NCBI GenBank assembly: GCA_022425505.1
Contig: JAKMFI010000115.1
Location: 1-34,564 of the forward strand
Direction of reading: 5' to 3'
Length of the DNA stretch: 34,564 nt
Source: Flavobacteriaceae bacterium
Lineage (GTDB): Bacteria; Bacteroidota; Bacteroidia; Flavobacteriales; Flavobacteriaceae
The notes under the pieces were generated by a model. The model saw only the letters and a list, made by a program, of their open reading frames with translations. It ran no database searches and was not told the origin of the DNA. Shown here in pieces: positions 16,287 through 25,427 of this stretch. Within the stretch, counting starts at the first letter, position 1. Each line of letters starts with the position of its first letter. A program made the translations under genes and the position numbers.

Positions 16287-17719
16287 TCGCTTTCGAGAAT
16301 AAAGATGCGATTAGGAAGTTGAATTGTCAACCAATTTCGCAAACGTTCTTCTTCGGATGTTATTGCTAAGGAGTCCAAAGAAGAATCCCACTGCACACGA
16401 AAGACTGTGACAGTATCTATTGTATCAAAGTTTGAAATATAGGTTTGTGCATAGCGAACTTCACGAGCAAAAGGGCTAATCACCCTCATTTCGGTCAGTA
16501 TTTCATCGAACGAGATTTGGGGTATTGATTGATGATTCAGTTCACCAATACGTGTTTGTAGTGCTTGTATTTTGGCTTGTTGACGTATAAGTTCCAATGA
16601 GTCGCGTTTTCGCAATTCAATCAAATAACGCTGCTGGTCAAAACGCTTGGTCTCTTGTTCCAATTGGTTGATAATTAGTGCTGTATTTTCAAGAGATTCA
16701 TAGGATGCGATTCGATCCCTTAACAAGCGTTCAACGGCTGGTTCTAAAGGGGCCACACCAAAGGTATTGATAATCACTTTTGGTTGGGAGTCATCAAAAA
16801 CGATGCGTGCTGTTTGACGCAAGTAATCGGCGTTGTCAATCCCTTGAAGCTCACTGTCCAAAAACAATTGTGCAGCCGCTTGAAAACGACTCTTTTGCAA
16901 AACATCAACAAAGGTAAATCCAGCAGGGATCGCCATAAGTAAAGCCAATAAAGTTGCCACACGTGAAATACGACGACGACTTTTGGGGTTGGCATACTCT
17001 GTCATCGGAAATCGCAAAAGTTTAACGACGAGATAAGCAGCAAGGGCGATAAAACTGGCATTAATCGCAAACAAATAAAATGCCCCCAGCGCATAGGGAA
17101 TGTTCGAATGCGCAAGTGCATACCCAACCGTACAAAGGGGTGGCATAAGAGCAGTGGCAATAGCAACTCCAAAAATCACGGAAGCAATGGTTCCCTTTTT
17201 GGTTCGGGCAATAATCAAAGCCAAACCACCAAAAAAAGCGATCAATACATCCCGAATGTCAGGGCTGACACGAGCCAAAAGCTCACTGGACTCCTCGCGA
17301 AGCGGAAAAAGAGCGAAAAAAAGAAATGCTGTAAGTACGCTGAGCAACACCATGACGCCAAAATTGACCAAAGAACGACGCAATGTGGCCAGGTCGTTGA
17401 TCGCCAAAGAGACCCCAACACCAAGAACAGGACCCATTAAAGGTGCAATCAACATCGCACCAATGACCACTGCAGTCGAGTTGGCATTCAAACCAATGGA
17501 GGCAAGGAAAATTGAACAAATCAATACCCAAGCGGTGGCGCCTCGAAAAGAAATATCATCTTGTATGGCCTGAATTGTTGCTCGATAATCTGTGTCTTTG
17601 CGGATGGACAGCAGGGTTGATATAAACCGAAGAAGACTTTTTAAAAACCCTTTCCCTTTCTGTTCAACCTCTGCATTAGCAGCATTGGTTTCTTCTGCAA
17701 AGTCAAATTTAGATTCCAT
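16283..17719 (-). CDS. DUF389 integral membrane protein
   Basis: A 478-residue membrane protein of the DUF389 family. The conserved core is ATAWVLICSIFLASIGLNAN followed by STAVVIGAMLIAPLMGPVLG, then further hydrophobic segments to about residue 250. The C-terminal 220 residues are soluble and partly coiled-coil (KRFDQQRYLIELRKRDSLEL). The function of the family is unknown, and no transporter substrate should be inferred. It is the last gene of the long minus-strand run from porU, 13 bases after the SprT-like gene. The plus-strand ORFs 17100..17573 and 17108..17440 are shadows of this gene. Confidence 0.85.
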   Translation of the reverse strand: MESKFDFAEETNAANAEVEQKGKGFLKSLLRFISTLLSIRKDTDYRATIQAIQDDISFRGATAWVLICSIFLASIGLNANSTAVVIGAMLIAPLMGPVLGVGVSLAINDLATLRRSLVNFGVMVLLSVLTAFLFFALFPLREESSELLARVSPDIRDVLIAFFGGLALIIARTKKGTIASVIFGVAIATALMPPLCTVGYALAHSNIPYALGAFYLFAINASFIALAAYLVVKLLRFPMTEYANPKSRRRISRVATLLALLMAIPAGFTFVDVLQKSRFQAAAQLFLDSELQGIDNADYLRQTARIVFDDSQPKVIINTFGVAPLEPAVERLLRDRIASYESLENTALIINQLEQETKRFDQQRYLIELRKRDSLELIRQQAKIQALQTRIGELNHQSIPQISFDEILTEMRVISPFAREVRYAQTYISNFDTIDTVTVFRVQWDSSLDSLAITSEEERLRNWLTIQLPNRIFILESD

Positions 17720-17732
17720 TACTCAGATATCT

Positions 17733-18329
17733 TTAGTTCTCAACCATTTGAACTTCACTGTGTGCAGCGAAGAGATAGGTCCTATTTGTGGCAAGCTCAA
17801 CACAAGCATAGCGTGTTCTACGCAACTGTCCCAGTTCGTAGATTTTCCCATTGTTAGCTTGAAAGCGTGTACCGGTTTCTAACTTAAAAATAAAAGATTT
17901 ATCGTTAGCAGGGTCATAGCGCTTGAGTGCAAGAGCCAATGGAGGGTCTGCATCAAGAGTAGCTTTTGGGTTTTTCATGTGTTTTGCCACTAGGCCAAGT
18001 AGATCTTCAGGAAAGATTTGATCTTGAAGAAATGGAAGCATTTGTTGCTTAAACGTTTGCCTCCATAATGTGCCATGTGGTTGGGTTCTAAACGGCTGAG
18101 CTTGTATAACCAACCAATGCGCCCACTCATGAATAAATGTAATTAAAAACCGATAGGGGTTTTCCATTTTGTTCAAGGTAATCTGAGATCGGCCATCTGG
18201 AAATTTTCGAAAATCTCCATGTTTTGTACGCCTTGGGTTGACAACCCGAATGGTAACAGGGTGGTTTTGAATCAAGTCGAGACATTGAGAACGCGCATTG
18301 ACAGGCAAATACGTCGTAAAAGTATTCAT
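17733..18329 (-). CDS. SprT-like zinc-dependent protease-family protein
   Basis: A 198-residue SprT-like protein. The HExxH zinc signature is in LITFIHEWAHWLVIQ, followed by HGTLWRQTFKQQM in the place of the third-ligand region. In eukaryotes the SprT/Spartan domain cleaves DNA-protein crosslinks; bacterial members are largely uncharacterised, so proteolysis is a family-level expectation. The beginning FTTYLPVNARSQCLDLIQ and the Arg-rich strand with TIRVVNPRRTKHGDF are typical of flavobacterial members. Its ATG overlaps the SDR stop by four bases, indicating coupling. Confidence 0.82.
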   Translation of the reverse strand: MNTFTTYLPVNARSQCLDLIQNHPVTIRVVNPRRTKHGDFRKFPDGRSQITLNKMENPYRFLITFIHEWAHWLVIQAQPFRTQPHGTLWRQTFKQQMLPFLQDQIFPEDLLGLVAKHMKNPKATLDADPPLALALKRYDPANDKSFIFKLETGTRFQANNGKIYELGQLRRTRYACVELATNRTYLFAAHSEVQMVEN

Positions 18330-19006
18330 GGTGTAGATTGACTAATCGGGAGAACTTTGCCGTTGTACAAGCGGTGGCCATTGAGCGAAAAATCTGCGAT
18401 ATAGGATGCCATTTCTGTGGCTGAAATAGGGGCTTCATAGTCTGGGAAAGCTTCGGCAAGCATTTCCGTTTGAACCGCTCCCAAAGCCAAGGCATTACAT
18501 CGCGGGCCATTGTCTTTAAATTCCTCCGCTAATAGTTCGGTCAAAATTCCAAGAGCCCCTTTGCTACTGCTATAAGCAGCAAGTCCAGGAAATTTGGCAG
18601 ACCCATTTACACCACCCATACTACTGATGTTGAGAATATGGCTGTCCACAGAAAGTAAAGGTAGTAAGTGTCTTATCAGTTGCGCCGCACCAAAAACATT
18701 GACACGATAGACCGATTCAAAATCTGCAGAAGTGGTCTCAGAAAATGGTTTATTGATCAGCATACCAGCATTGTTTATTAGTACATCAAAATGATCAACC
18801 ACGCAGGATCCAACCCAATCTGATATTTGTTGTTCATCGGATAAATCAATAGAAACCGCATGAATCCCCTTTATGTGTTTGAGTTCATCTATGTTGCGAG
18901 ATAAAGCCCAAACGTCATGTCCTGAATTTTGAAAGGTATCAACCAAAGCACGTCCAATCCCGCGACTGGCACCCGTTACGATAACACGTTTTGGTGAGTG
19001 CATCAT
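18326..19006 (-). CDS. Short-chain dehydrogenase/reductase
   Basis: Classical SDR of 226 residues with a Rossmann fold. The cofactor motif is VIVTGASRGIGRALVDTF, the NNAG motif is VLINNAGMLINKPF, and the catalytic Tyr-Lys pair is in AAYSSSKGALGIL, with Ser in ILNISSMGG. It should perform NAD(P)H-dependent oxidoreduction, but the substrate cannot be read from sequence. Two adjacent Met codons start the protein. It lies between pdhC (1-base gap) and the SprT-like gene (4-base overlap), so it is co-transcribed with the pyruvate dehydrogenase genes, though nothing ties it to that complex. Confidence 0.9.
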   Translation of the reverse strand: MMHSPKRVIVTGASRGIGRALVDTFQNSGHDVWALSRNIDELKHIKGIHAVSIDLSDEQQISDWVGSCVVDHFDVLINNAGMLINKPFSETTSADFESVYRVNVFGAAQLIRHLLPLLSVDSHILNISSMGGVNGSAKFPGLAAYSSSKGALGILTELLAEEFKDNGPRCNALALGAVQTEMLAEAFPDYEAPISATEMASYIADFSLNGHRLYNGKVLPISQSTP

Positions 19007-19007
19007 C

Positions 19008-20624
19008 TTAAATTACCAAGCGCAAAGGTTGTTCGATATATTCCCGTAGTGTTTGAAGGAATTGCGCGCCAGTAGCTCCATCAACAGTGCGATGATCACA
19101 GGCAAGTGTAAGCTTCATTGTACTACCAACTACAATTTCTCCGTCTTTCACCACTGGTTTTTGTACAATCGCGCCGACGGAAAGAATGGCAGAATTGGGT
19201 TGATTGATAATGGATGTAAATTCATCGATTCCAAACATACCAAGATTGGAGATGGTAAACGTACTTCCTTCCATTTCGTCTGGTGCAAGCTTTTTGTCAC
19301 GAGCTCGAACTGCATAGTCTTTGACTTGCGAACCGATTTGAGGCAATGCCATTTCATCGGCAAATCGCACAACAGGAACGACCAGTCCATCCGGAACAGC
19401 CACTGCAACTCCGATGTGTACGTGGTGATTGAGTTGCATGCGATCGTCAAACCAACGCGAATTGACTTGTGGATGTTTTTTAAGCGCCAAAGCTGTTGCT
19501 TTTACAACGATATCATTAAATGATATTTTGGTGTCGGGCAGCTCATTGTATTGTTTACGGAATGCTATTGCTGCATCCATATCAAATTCTACAGACAGAT
19601 AATAATGAGGAGCACTAAACTTGGACTCGGCAAGTCGTTTGGCGATTACTTTTCGCATTTGTGAGTTTGGAATATCTTCCGATGATTCCTGACCCTTCGG
19701 CACAAAAGCTTGTACACTCGCAGCTGTTGAACCGGGAACAAACTGTTCAATATCACGCTTCACAATTCTTCCATGCTCACCCGTTCCCTGAACTTGGCTA
19801 AGGTCAATTCCTTTTTCAGCAGCCATTTTTTTGGCTAGAGGGGATGCCATGATCCTTTCGTTTGTATTGGCAGAAGACACTATCGGTGTAGCAGTTGCTG
19901 GAGCGGAAGGTTCCATAGCAGCTGTGGGTGGTGGGGTGTCAACTGTCGTTGTTTCTTTCTCAACTGTCGGAGAACTATCTGAACTCGAACTTGAAGAGGC
20001 AGCCAAAACAGAGGCAACATCCGTTCCGCTGGGTCCAATGATCGCAAGTAAACTATCGACAGCGGCAGATTCTCCAACTTGAACTCCTATGTGCAATAAT
20101 TCCCCTGCATAAAAAGATTCAAATTCCATGGTGGCTTTGTCGGTTTCAATTTCAGCGAGAATTTCGCCTTCCTCAACAGCATCTCCAACATTTTTGAGCC
20201 ACGAGGCGACTGTTCCTTCTTCCATGGTGTCGCTCAATCGTGGCATTTTAACCACCTCCACTCCCTCAGGAATAGCGGTAGATTGTGTTTTTGTTGTGGG
20301 CTCTGGCTGATTTTCTTCTGTTTCAGAAGTTTCTTCTGTAGCAGGAGTCGCTGAATCTCCGTTTATAAGCGCATTGACATCTTCCCCCTCATCACCAATA
20401 ATGGCAAGTAAGCTATCTACAGCAGCACTTTCACCCTCTGCAATTCCGATGTGAAGAAGAAAGCCCTCATTAAAAGACTCAAACTCCATGGTGGCTTTAT
20501 CTGTTTCAATTTCAGCAAGTATATCGCCTTCCTCAACTTTATCTCCAACTTTTTTGAGCCATGAAGAGACCGTTCCTTCTTCCATGGTGTCGCTCAATCG
20601 TGGCATATTTACTACAATCGCCAT
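19008..20624 (-). CDS. pdhC: Pyruvate dehydrogenase E2, dihydrolipoamide acetyltransferase
   Basis: E2 core of the pyruvate dehydrogenase complex, 538 residues. Two near-identical lipoyl domains are visible, each with MPRLSDTMEEGT and the lipoylated-lysine motif EIETDKATMEFESF (about residues 1-80 and 125-205). They are separated by Glu/Thr-rich linkers. A Ser/Thr/Ala/Pro-rich linker follows, then the E1/E3-binding domain ASPLAKKMAAEKGIDLSQV. The C-terminal acetyltransferase domain has the active site LACDHRTVDGATGAQFL. The two lipoyl copies are similar at DNA level (the ATGGTGTCGCTCAATCGTGG stretch recurs), so recombination between them is possible. It starts one base after pdhA. Confidence 0.95.
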   Translation of the reverse strand: MAIVVNMPRLSDTMEEGTVSSWLKKVGDKVEEGDILAEIETDKATMEFESFNEGFLLHIGIAEGESAAVDSLLAIIGDEGEDVNALINGDSATPATEETSETEENQPEPTTKTQSTAIPEGVEVVKMPRLSDTMEEGTVASWLKNVGDAVEEGEILAEIETDKATMEFESFYAGELLHIGVQVGESAAVDSLLAIIGPSGTDVASVLAASSSSSSDSSPTVEKETTTVDTPPPTAAMEPSAPATATPIVSSANTNERIMASPLAKKMAAEKGIDLSQVQGTGEHGRIVKRDIEQFVPGSTAASVQAFVPKGQESSEDIPNSQMRKVIAKRLAESKFSAPHYYLSVEFDMDAAIAFRKQYNELPDTKISFNDIVVKATALALKKHPQVNSRWFDDRMQLNHHVHIGVAVAVPDGLVVPVVRFADEMALPQIGSQVKDYAVRARDKKLAPDEMEGSTFTISNLGMFGIDEFTSIINQPNSAILSVGAIVQKPVVKDGEIVVGSTMKLTLACDHRTVDGATGAQFLQTLREYIEQPLRLVI

Positions 20625-20625
20625 A

Positions 20626-21624
20626 TTATAATTTATGTGCTAAAAATGGATAATCGCTTTGTTCGTATACAGCATCGTACATCACCGACTTTTCTGGGTA
20701 AGGAGAAGATTCTGCAAAATCTGCACATTCCTGCACCCGAATTTTTACGTCTGCATCAATGCTTCCGAGTTCTTCCTCGGTAGCGAATTCGCTTTTCAAA
20801 ATAAGCTCGCGAACTTGGGTGATCGGATCAATTTTTCGGTATTCATTGACCTCATCTTTGGTGCGGTAATGCTGTGCGTCTGACATCGAATGTCCACGAT
20901 ATCTGTATGTTTTTGCTTCCAAGAACGTGGGACCATCCCCTTTTCTCGCTCTGTTGATGGCTTCAGAAATACCTTCTGCCACTTTCACAGGATCCATTCC
21001 GTCAATGGGTCCACATGGCATTTCATAGCCAAGTCCTAATTTCCAGATATCCGTATGATTGGCTGTGCGCTCAACAGAAGTTCCCATTGCGTAGCCGTTA
21101 TTCTCTACGATAAACACAACTGGAAGTTTCCAGAGCATGGCGAGATTGAGTGTTTCGTGGAGTGACCCCTGACGAACTGCTCCGTCACCCATGTAACAGA
21201 GTGTCACGGCGTCGCTTCCGTGGTATTTATCTCCAAATGCCATTCCAGCACCCAAAGGAATTTGACCTCCGACAATTCCGTGTCCGCCATGAAAGCGGTG
21301 TTCTTTTGAAAAAATATGCATTGAGCCCCCAAGACCCTGCGAAGTTCCTGTCGCTTTACCGAATAGTTCGGCCATCACTCGCTTGGGATCAACACCCATC
21401 CCAATCGGCTGAACATGGTTGCGATAGGCTGTGATCATGCGGTCTTTGGTAAGATCCATCGCATGGAGAGATCCTGCGAGAACGGCTTCTTGCCCGTTGT
21501 AGAGATGTAAAAATCCACGTACTTTTTGTTGGATATAGACAGCAGCGAGCTTGTCCTCAAACTTTCGCCAGAAAAGCATATTCTTGTACCAGCTCAGATA
21601 AGTTTCTTTGGTTACTTCTTTCAT
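20626..21624 (-). CDS. pdhA: Pyruvate dehydrogenase E1 component, alpha subunit
   Basis: Thiamine-diphosphate-dependent E1 alpha subunit, 332 residues from my chosen start. The TPP-binding motif is YMGDGAVRQGSLHETLNLAM ending before ENNGYAMGT. The family start WYKNMLFWRKFEDKLAAVY and the phosphorylation-loop-like YRYRGHSMSDAQHYR are clear. The track start at 21681 adds MGKHYLCSQISLETKDIDS, whose codons overlap a TACCTTTG promoter element. The ATG at 21622-21624 (MKEVTKETYLSWY) is the usual flavobacterial start. An E1 beta gene is not in this window. pdhC follows directly. Confidence 0.93.
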   Translation of the reverse strand: MKEVTKETYLSWYKNMLFWRKFEDKLAAVYIQQKVRGFLHLYNGQEAVLAGSLHAMDLTKDRMITAYRNHVQPIGMGVDPKRVMAELFGKATGTSQGLGGSMHIFSKEHRFHGGHGIVGGQIPLGAGMAFGDKYHGSDAVTLCYMGDGAVRQGSLHETLNLAMLWKLPVVFIVENNGYAMGTSVERTANHTDIWKLGLGYEMPCGPIDGMDPVKVAEGISEAINRARKGDGPTFLEAKTYRYRGHSMSDAQHYRTKDEVNEYRKIDPITQVRELILKSEFATEEELGSIDADVKIRVQECADFAESSPYPEKSVMYDAVYEQSDYPFLAHKL

Positions 21625-21661
21625 AGAATCAATATCTTTTGTTTCCAATGATATTTGACTG

Positions 21662-21669
21662 CAAAGGTA
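21662..21669 (-). promoter_or_regulatory. -7 element (TACCTTTG) for pdhA-pdhC
   Basis: The minus strand reads TACCTTTGCAGTC, matching TAnnTTTG, 37 bases before the preferred pdhA ATG. It lies inside the ORF track's N-terminal extension of pdhA and gives the pdh genes a promoter separate from porU-porV. Confidence 0.65.
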
Positions 21670-21729
21670 ATGCTTTCCCACTTTGTGTAAAAACGGGAAA
21701 TGGGATTATTCAAACAATGTTGATAATTG

Positions 21730-22881
21730 CTAGTTCTCTAGAGAATCCCCAAAATTAAATGTCAGCGAAAATCGGAGTGTGTTCTCGAGAGGATTAATCA
21801 CTTTTGTCGCCGATATTAAATACGAAAGATCGATATCTACAACATTATACTTGAAACCAGCACCAAGAGTAATGAATTTTCGCGCGCCCTTATCTTCATG
21901 TTCATTGAAATATCCAGCACGCAAGGCGAAGGCATTGTTGTAATTGAATTCGGCACCTAGAGCCCAAGTAAACTCTTGCAACTCTTCACTAAATCCATCT
22001 GGTGCATCTCCAAATGACTTAAAAATTCCGCTGAGAAAGCTCACATCTGGTTGGACATAGCCAGTGATGATCTCTTCCCCTTCGGGATTGGTTGTTGTTA
22101 TGGGTTCACTTGGCGTAGGCACAAGTAGTTTGTTGATTTCTAATCCCAAACTAAGGGTGTTGTAACTGTCTAAGACAAAGTCAAAACCGCCACCGAGCTT
22201 TAAATTCGTTGGTAGATAATCGGCATACCCGTCGGTTTCGTAAGTGAGTTTTGGACCAAGATTGCTGATGTTAAACCCTCCACGCCATTTGCCTTCAAAA
22301 TTGCTAAAGTCACGCTGTTCAGACTGATAATAACCAGAAATCCCAAAAGCGACTGTACTCGCTGCTGATGCATCACTAGATGAGGAGTCAAGTTTAAGAT
22401 CAGAATTGATAAAAGCACCCGTTACTCCTAAAGAAAACGATTCATTGAGTTTTAGTGCATAGGAGAAATCCAGCACAAATTCGTTTGGACGTTCGATGAG
22501 TGGATTGATAAAGTCCGCTGGTGTTTGTCCGATCTCTATTTCGCCCAAGCTAAAATATTTTAAGCTTGTCGCCCAAGCTGCTCGTTCTGAAACAACCCTG
22601 TAATAAGATACATTCGCGAGGAAAATATCATTGACCAATTGACTCAGATAGGGCGTATAACTCACACCGATTCCTGATTCGCTTGGTGCAAAACTATACT
22701 TGGACGGATTCCAATTTTGGGAAAAAGCATCTGGTGTGGTAGCAACCCCTTGTTCACCCATGCCTGCTGATCTCGCGTCAGAGGTGATCAAAAGAAATGG
22801 AACACCAGTGGTGATCACTCGATTTTGTCCGTATAAAGCGATTGCAATGAATACTAATACAACTGAAAAAAAACTTCTCAT
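21730..22881 (-). CDS. porV: Type IX secretion outer-membrane protein PorV
   Basis: Outer-membrane beta-barrel protein of 383 residues with an N-terminal signal peptide (VVLVFIAIALYGQ). The PorV start GVPFLLITSDARSAGMGEQG and TTPDAFSQNWNPSKY are diagnostic, followed by alternating beta-strand segments and a terminal strand NTLRFSLTFNFGD. PorV shuttles T9SS cargo from the translocon to the attachment complex containing PorU. It is five bases downstream of porU on the same strand, the conserved arrangement. Confidence 0.95.
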   Translation of the reverse strand: MRSFFSVVLVFIAIALYGQNRVITTGVPFLLITSDARSAGMGEQGVATTPDAFSQNWNPSKYSFAPSESGIGVSYTPYLSQLVNDIFLANVSYYRVVSERAAWATSLKYFSLGEIEIGQTPADFINPLIERPNEFVLDFSYALKLNESFSLGVTGAFINSDLKLDSSSSDASAASTVAFGISGYYQSEQRDFSNFEGKWRGGFNISNLGPKLTYETDGYADYLPTNLKLGGGFDFVLDSYNTLSLGLEINKLLVPTPSEPITTTNPEGEEIITGYVQPDVSFLSGIFKSFGDAPDGFSEELQEFTWALGAEFNYNNAFALRAGYFNEHEDKGARKFITLGAGFKYNVVDIDLSYLISATKVINPLENTLRFSLTFNFGDSLEN

Positions 22882-22886
22882 CTTAA

Positions 22887-25427
22887 TTAATTCCTTATTA
22901 TTATGTGTGTCTTAGTGTGTTTTGTATTGGATAACGTTGAATTTAACGTAATCGCACACAAATATACTCCCTTATTTACTAATGTGCCGTCAATAGACTG
23001 ACCATTCCACACAATCTCACTATTTGTGTTTGTGCCAGAGTATAATGTTTTATTTTGCTCCCATATTTTTTTCCCGTTAATGTCATGAACGATGATGTTT
23101 GCTTGAATAAGCTCGCGGGGTTTGTTGTGACTTACCCAAAATGTAGTTTGGGTTTCGAAAGGATTGGGCACGTTATAAATCGCATTGATTAAAATGTTAT
23201 TTTCACTTGAAACCACAAAATCAATAGCTTGAGTAGATGGGTTGTTATGAGTATCCCAAGCTGTCACAGATAGCGTGTGGGGACCTGGAGAAAGATTGTT
23301 GAGTAAGTAGTTGAGATAGCCCGACTGGTAGTCACCGAGATTTGTGCGATAAAAATTATTTAAAACGATTGGGTTTTGCGTCATTCCATCCAAAACAGCC
23401 AATAGCTCATGACCATATCCGCCAGAGGTGTTGATGCCATTTTCATCTGAAAATCTAGCGATTAAAATCGGGTTAGTGCCCGTCATATCTCCGCTTACAA
23501 ATGATTCGTCATCCAAAAAAATTTCTATGAGTGGACCTTGGGTATCCATTTCTGGATTCGGATTGATCCCTCCAATAAAAACGTCGTTGAATAGGCCCGT
23601 CTTTTTACTCGTTTTATCATTCGAAACGGCATACATGCTAATACGAGCTTGACCCAGTGGAAGTGAAATATCTTTAGGAATGACCAGTTCGATGTTCCAA
23701 AACCCATTATTCACTTCCGCATTTCCCTTAAACACGACATTGCCAAGCGTATTGAAAGTGAATACCCCGTTGCCGTCATTGCCAAGGGTTGTTTTCTCAA
23801 GTTCTTTGTCAAAGATTGTCAGTACAACCTCTCCTGAAAAATCATCTAGGAGTTCTCCATTTTTATCTGAAACTTGACCAGCAAGATTCACACGATCAAG
23901 GGCGCGTAGTTGTTTATTTTCATCATCTAGTCCTTCAAGTTCATTGCCATTGAGATGTGTCAGATCGACACGGCCTTGTGGAATTGCGAGTTTGAGAGCT
24001 GGATCGCCAATAAAAAATATAATCCGCTTCTGGAATGTGCCAAAAAAGTCATTCTTTGACAAGCGCAAGGCCTCTGAAATTGTTGGATAATCATCCAAGC
24101 CATAGCCAAATAAATACTCTGCCATGATTTTATTATAGGTGATCCCATTTCCCACATAAATTTGTCTGGTGGTTGAGAGCAATCCAATCACTCCACCAGC
24201 TGGATTGGCAAAACTTGCCTCTCCTGCTGTGTACACTTCAGGGTTGTCAAACCGACTGAATTCGCAAGTTGATGTGACAAAGAGAGGGAATCTTCCAGGA
24301 TTGTAGAGACGATCAGCAAGTTCTTTATCAAATATTCTCTCAGAAGCGAGGCCGCTTTCTCCACCATGACCAAAATAATTGATGGCAAGCGTACCCTGAA
24401 TAAATTGATTTTCCAAAGCTTGATTGACCCCAGGGTAACGGTCGCCTGAAGCAGATATGACCTGCTCGAAAGCATCAGAATGCACCTTCTGTAAGTTTAA
24501 GAATGGTTTATTGGCAATCACTTCCTCTCCCAATTCATCTAGGCGTTCTTGAATGACGCTTTCCCAGTCTTCATCTGGGTCGTCAGATAATATCGTAAAT
24601 GTGTTTTGCCAGTCACCATTGGCCAAACTGTAATCAATCGATTTATCGACCATTGCGAGAGCACCCTCCTTAGTGTCGAAAAGAATTCGGCCAACTGCCA
24701 AATCCATACGATCATAAAAACCGAGTTCTCCTTCGTTGGAATCCATGACTGCATAAAAGTCGTCAGACATATAGCTATTGGCCAAGTGGAAGCTATTCAA
24801 GGAATGATAGGTTGGCACAATCATATTGTTGTTTGGGATCCGATCTTTGTAGTCGTAGCTTGTGTCTCCAAACAAACAAATATACTTGGGTTTGTTGTCA
24901 TCAGAATTGTTGAGGTATGCATAGCGAATGGCATTGCGAATGGCCATGATATCGATATTACCCACACTAAAATCATCGTAAATTTCAGATAAGGTCAAGA
25001 CCGAAGATTTTAATCCCGTGTGCGTACGGTGGTGTGCAGCTAGCTTGTTGGCCTCCTCTGCAAAGTCGTCGTGTGTGATAATGATATATTCTGCTTCATT
25101 AGAAAGTCGTTCCCGCAATTGGGGCGAGGTAAATGTATCTCCATATTCACTGCGCTTCGGGCTGTAAACATCATCTGCACTGTATACATGATAGTGATCG
25201 GCATTTTCATTTGATGTAAAATATACCTCCCGATTAGAGTTGGGCCCGAGTACCTGAATCGTACCATTGGGCAGCAATTCCCAAATTGCATCAACGCCAG
25301 ATGCATAATAAGCATTTGAATTCGTTGTTGTAAACCCAAACTGTCCGAGATCTCCATATAGAATCCGCTCATAAGATACTCGTATGTAATCCAGATAACC
25401 AACCGCAGAACTAAATCCCGAAGCATC
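22887..25427 (-). CDS. porU: PorU C-terminal part with gingipain-type peptidase domain
   Basis: This is the same frame after the TAA. The first available Met is at 25277, but homologous sequence begins at 25427 (DASGFSSAVGYLDYIRV). The peptidase C25 domain carries the catalytic His in LAINYFGHGGESG and the catalytic Cys in FVTSTCEFSRFDN. A C-terminal region with YNVPNPFETQTTFWVSH and NKGVYLCAITLN resembles a T9SS-type C-terminal domain. Started at 25277 the product would have no signal peptide, so it would not be exported. Confidence 0.85.
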   Translation of the reverse strand, partial: DASGFSSAVGYLDYIRVSYERILYGDLGQFGFTTTNSNAYYASGVDAIWELLPNGTIQVLGPNSNREVYFTSNENADHYHVYSADDVYSPKRSEYGDTFTSPQLRERLSNEAEYIIITHDDFAEEANKLAAHHRTHTGLKSSVLTLSEIYDDFSVGNIDIMAIRNAIRYAYLNNSDDNKPKYICLFGDTSYDYKDRIPNNNMIVPTYHSLNSFHLANSYMSDDFYAVMDSNEGELGFYDRMDLAVGRILFDTKEGALAMVDKSIDYSLANGDWQNTFTILSDDPDEDWESVIQERLDELGEEVIANKPFLNLQKVHSDAFEQVISASGDRYPGVNQALENQFIQGTLAINYFGHGGESGLASERIFDKELADRLYNPGRFPLFVTSTCEFSRFDNPEVYTAGEASFANPAGGVIGLLSTTRQIYVGNGITYNKIMAEYLFGYGLDDYPTISEALRLSKNDFFGTFQKRIIFFIGDPALKLAIPQGRVDLTHLNGNELEGLDDENKQLRALDRVNLAGQVSDKNGELLDDFSGEVVLTIFDKELEKTTLGNDGNGVFTFNTLGNVVFKGNAEVNNGFWNIELVIPKDISLPLGQARISMYAVSNDKTSKKTGLFNDVFIGGINPNPEMDTQGPLIEIFLDDESFVSGDMTGTNPILIARFSDENGINTSGGYGHELLAVLDGMTQNPIVLNNFYRTNLGDYQSGYLNYLLNNLSPGPHTLSVTAWDTHNNPSTQAIDFVVSSENNILINAIYNVPNPFETQTTFWVSHNKPRELIQANIIVHDINGKKIWEQNKTLYSGTNTNSEIVWNGQSIDGTLVNKGVYLCAITLNSTLSNTKHTKTHIIIRN

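Noticed and set aside
17100-17573. 157-residue plus-strand ORF (and 17108..17440) inside DUF389
   Set aside because: These ORFs are low-complexity shadows on the strand opposite a clear DUF389 gene.
19053-19523. 156-residue plus-strand ORF inside pdhC
   Set aside because: It is the opposite strand of the conserved acetyltransferase domain, with no recognisable protein features of its own.
21625-21681. N-terminal extension of pdhA in the ORF track
   Set aside because: The extension is not part of the usual E1 alpha start and its codons overlap a TACCTTTG promoter element.
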